Origin: DAIDHK01 sp035510695 | Lineage (GTDB): Bacteria > Patescibacteriota > Microgenomatia > Levybacterales > UBA12049 | Direction of reading: 5' to 3' | Assembly (NCBI GenBank): GCA_035510695.1 | Contig: DATKGO010000022.1 | Coordinates: 1-5,424, forward strand | Length of the DNA stretch: 5,424 nucleotides | Shown here: one piece after another, positions 5,239-5,424 of the stretch | Layout: each line of letters opens with the position of its first letter | Numbering within the stretch: the stretch's first letter is position 1 | Notes under the pieces: generated by a model | Seen by the model: the letters and a program-made list of their open reading frames with translations, nothing else | Databases searched by the model: none | What the model was told of the DNA's origin: nothing | Translations under genes and position numbers: made by a program

Positions 5239-5267
5239 ATTTTAGCAAATTCAGCGTAAGTTCACAA
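5239..5267 (-). promoter_or_regulatory. Sigma70-type promoter for rpsP-khpA-trmD, near-leaderless
   Basis: On the minus strand, TTGTGA (5262-5267, four of six matches to the -35 consensus) and TAAAAT (5239-5244, five of six to the -10) are separated by exactly 17 bp. The -10 is preceded by TGC, an extended -10. Only eight bases lie between the -10 and the rpsP ATG, so transcription should begin about one to three bases before the start codon or on it. The lack of a Shine-Dalgarno in front of rpsP agrees with this. The promoter is inferred from sequence match only. Confidence 0.62.
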
Positions 5268-5424
5268 GCCTTGGTCTATTTCACCAGCAATTCTCAATAT
5301 GAGACAAAGAGAGAACGGTTTGTTACAAAGTAGAGTTAGGTATGCAATTAATGGATCACATATAAAATAAAATTGGACACTTTCTGATAGAAAGCAGCCT
5401 GATGAGATCACCAACCATAGCCCA
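5268..5424. other. Right-hand region with no recognised gene
   Basis: I see no convincing coding region, tRNA or terminator here. A minus-strand frame is open from the window edge to about 5265, but its roughly 50 residues are rich in Leu, Cys and Phe without a motif and look like chance. A small perfect hairpin (CTTTCT at 5380-5385 with AGAAAG at 5389-5394, three-base loop) follows TTGGACAC at 5373-5380. The composition is AT-rich up to about 5372 and more balanced after it, so something may begin near the right edge. Confidence 0.4.

Noticed and set aside
5040..5333. Plus-strand open frame of 97 codons opposite rpsP
   Set aside because: It is antisense to rpsP for most of its length, has no recognisable motif, and rpsP is unambiguous on the other strand.

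Overview
The window carries two gene blocks that converge tail to tail. The plus strand (1-3985) holds part of a type IV pilus (T4P) locus: the last 33 codons of an unidentified protein that may be another pilin-like subunit, a minor prepilin with a class III signal, a PilX/GspK-like tip pilin, and the cytoplasmic and inner-membrane alignment complex pilM-pilN-pilO. The minus strand (3971-5230) reads rpsP (ribosomal protein S16), khpA (KH-domain RNA-binding protein) and trmD (tRNA m1G37 methyltransferase). This is the conserved ribosome and tRNA maturation cluster, but rimM is absent from the place between khpA and trmD where it usually lies.

The DNA is AT-rich, the genes are tightly packed or overlapping, and almost no start has a Shine-Dalgarno sequence. 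The pilus block ends at pilO with no pilP or pilQ, as expected for a cell without an outer membrane. The PilX-like protein combines a KGQALL-type N-terminus, an AFSAAEAG motif and a C-terminus ending in a 'P-x-LPP-x-LFQYSFFAY' pattern, which I associate with Patescibacteria (Candidate Phyla Radiation), possibly Microgenomates. That placement is inferred from memory of family style and was not searched. Nothing requires UGA recoding.

Layout: 1-102 partial CDS; 120-737 minor prepilin; 780-1682 PilX-like pilin; 1694-2734 pilM; 2721-3257 pilN, overlapping pilM by 14 bp; 3254-3985 pilO, with an ATGA overlap with pilN; 3971-4645 trmD (minus), overlapping pilO by 15 bp; 4658-4748 three palindromic repeats filling the khpA-trmD gap; 4752-5000 khpA (minus); 5006-5230 rpsP (minus); 5239-5267 a convincing promoter for rpsP that predicts an almost leaderless mRNA; 5268-5424 no gene recognised.

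Working model: the minor pilins prime or tip the pilus fibre, while PilM (cytoplasm) binds the N-terminal INLLP peptide of PilN, and PilN pairs with PilO outside the membrane to align the fibre with its motors. The prepilin peptidase, the assembly and retraction ATPases and the PilC platform are not here and presumably lie upstream. No wholly new system is evident. The points most worth checking are the repeat cluster in place of rimM, altered nucleotide-site residues in PilM, a Glu at the catalytic Asp position of TrmD, and the near-leaderless rpsP promoter.
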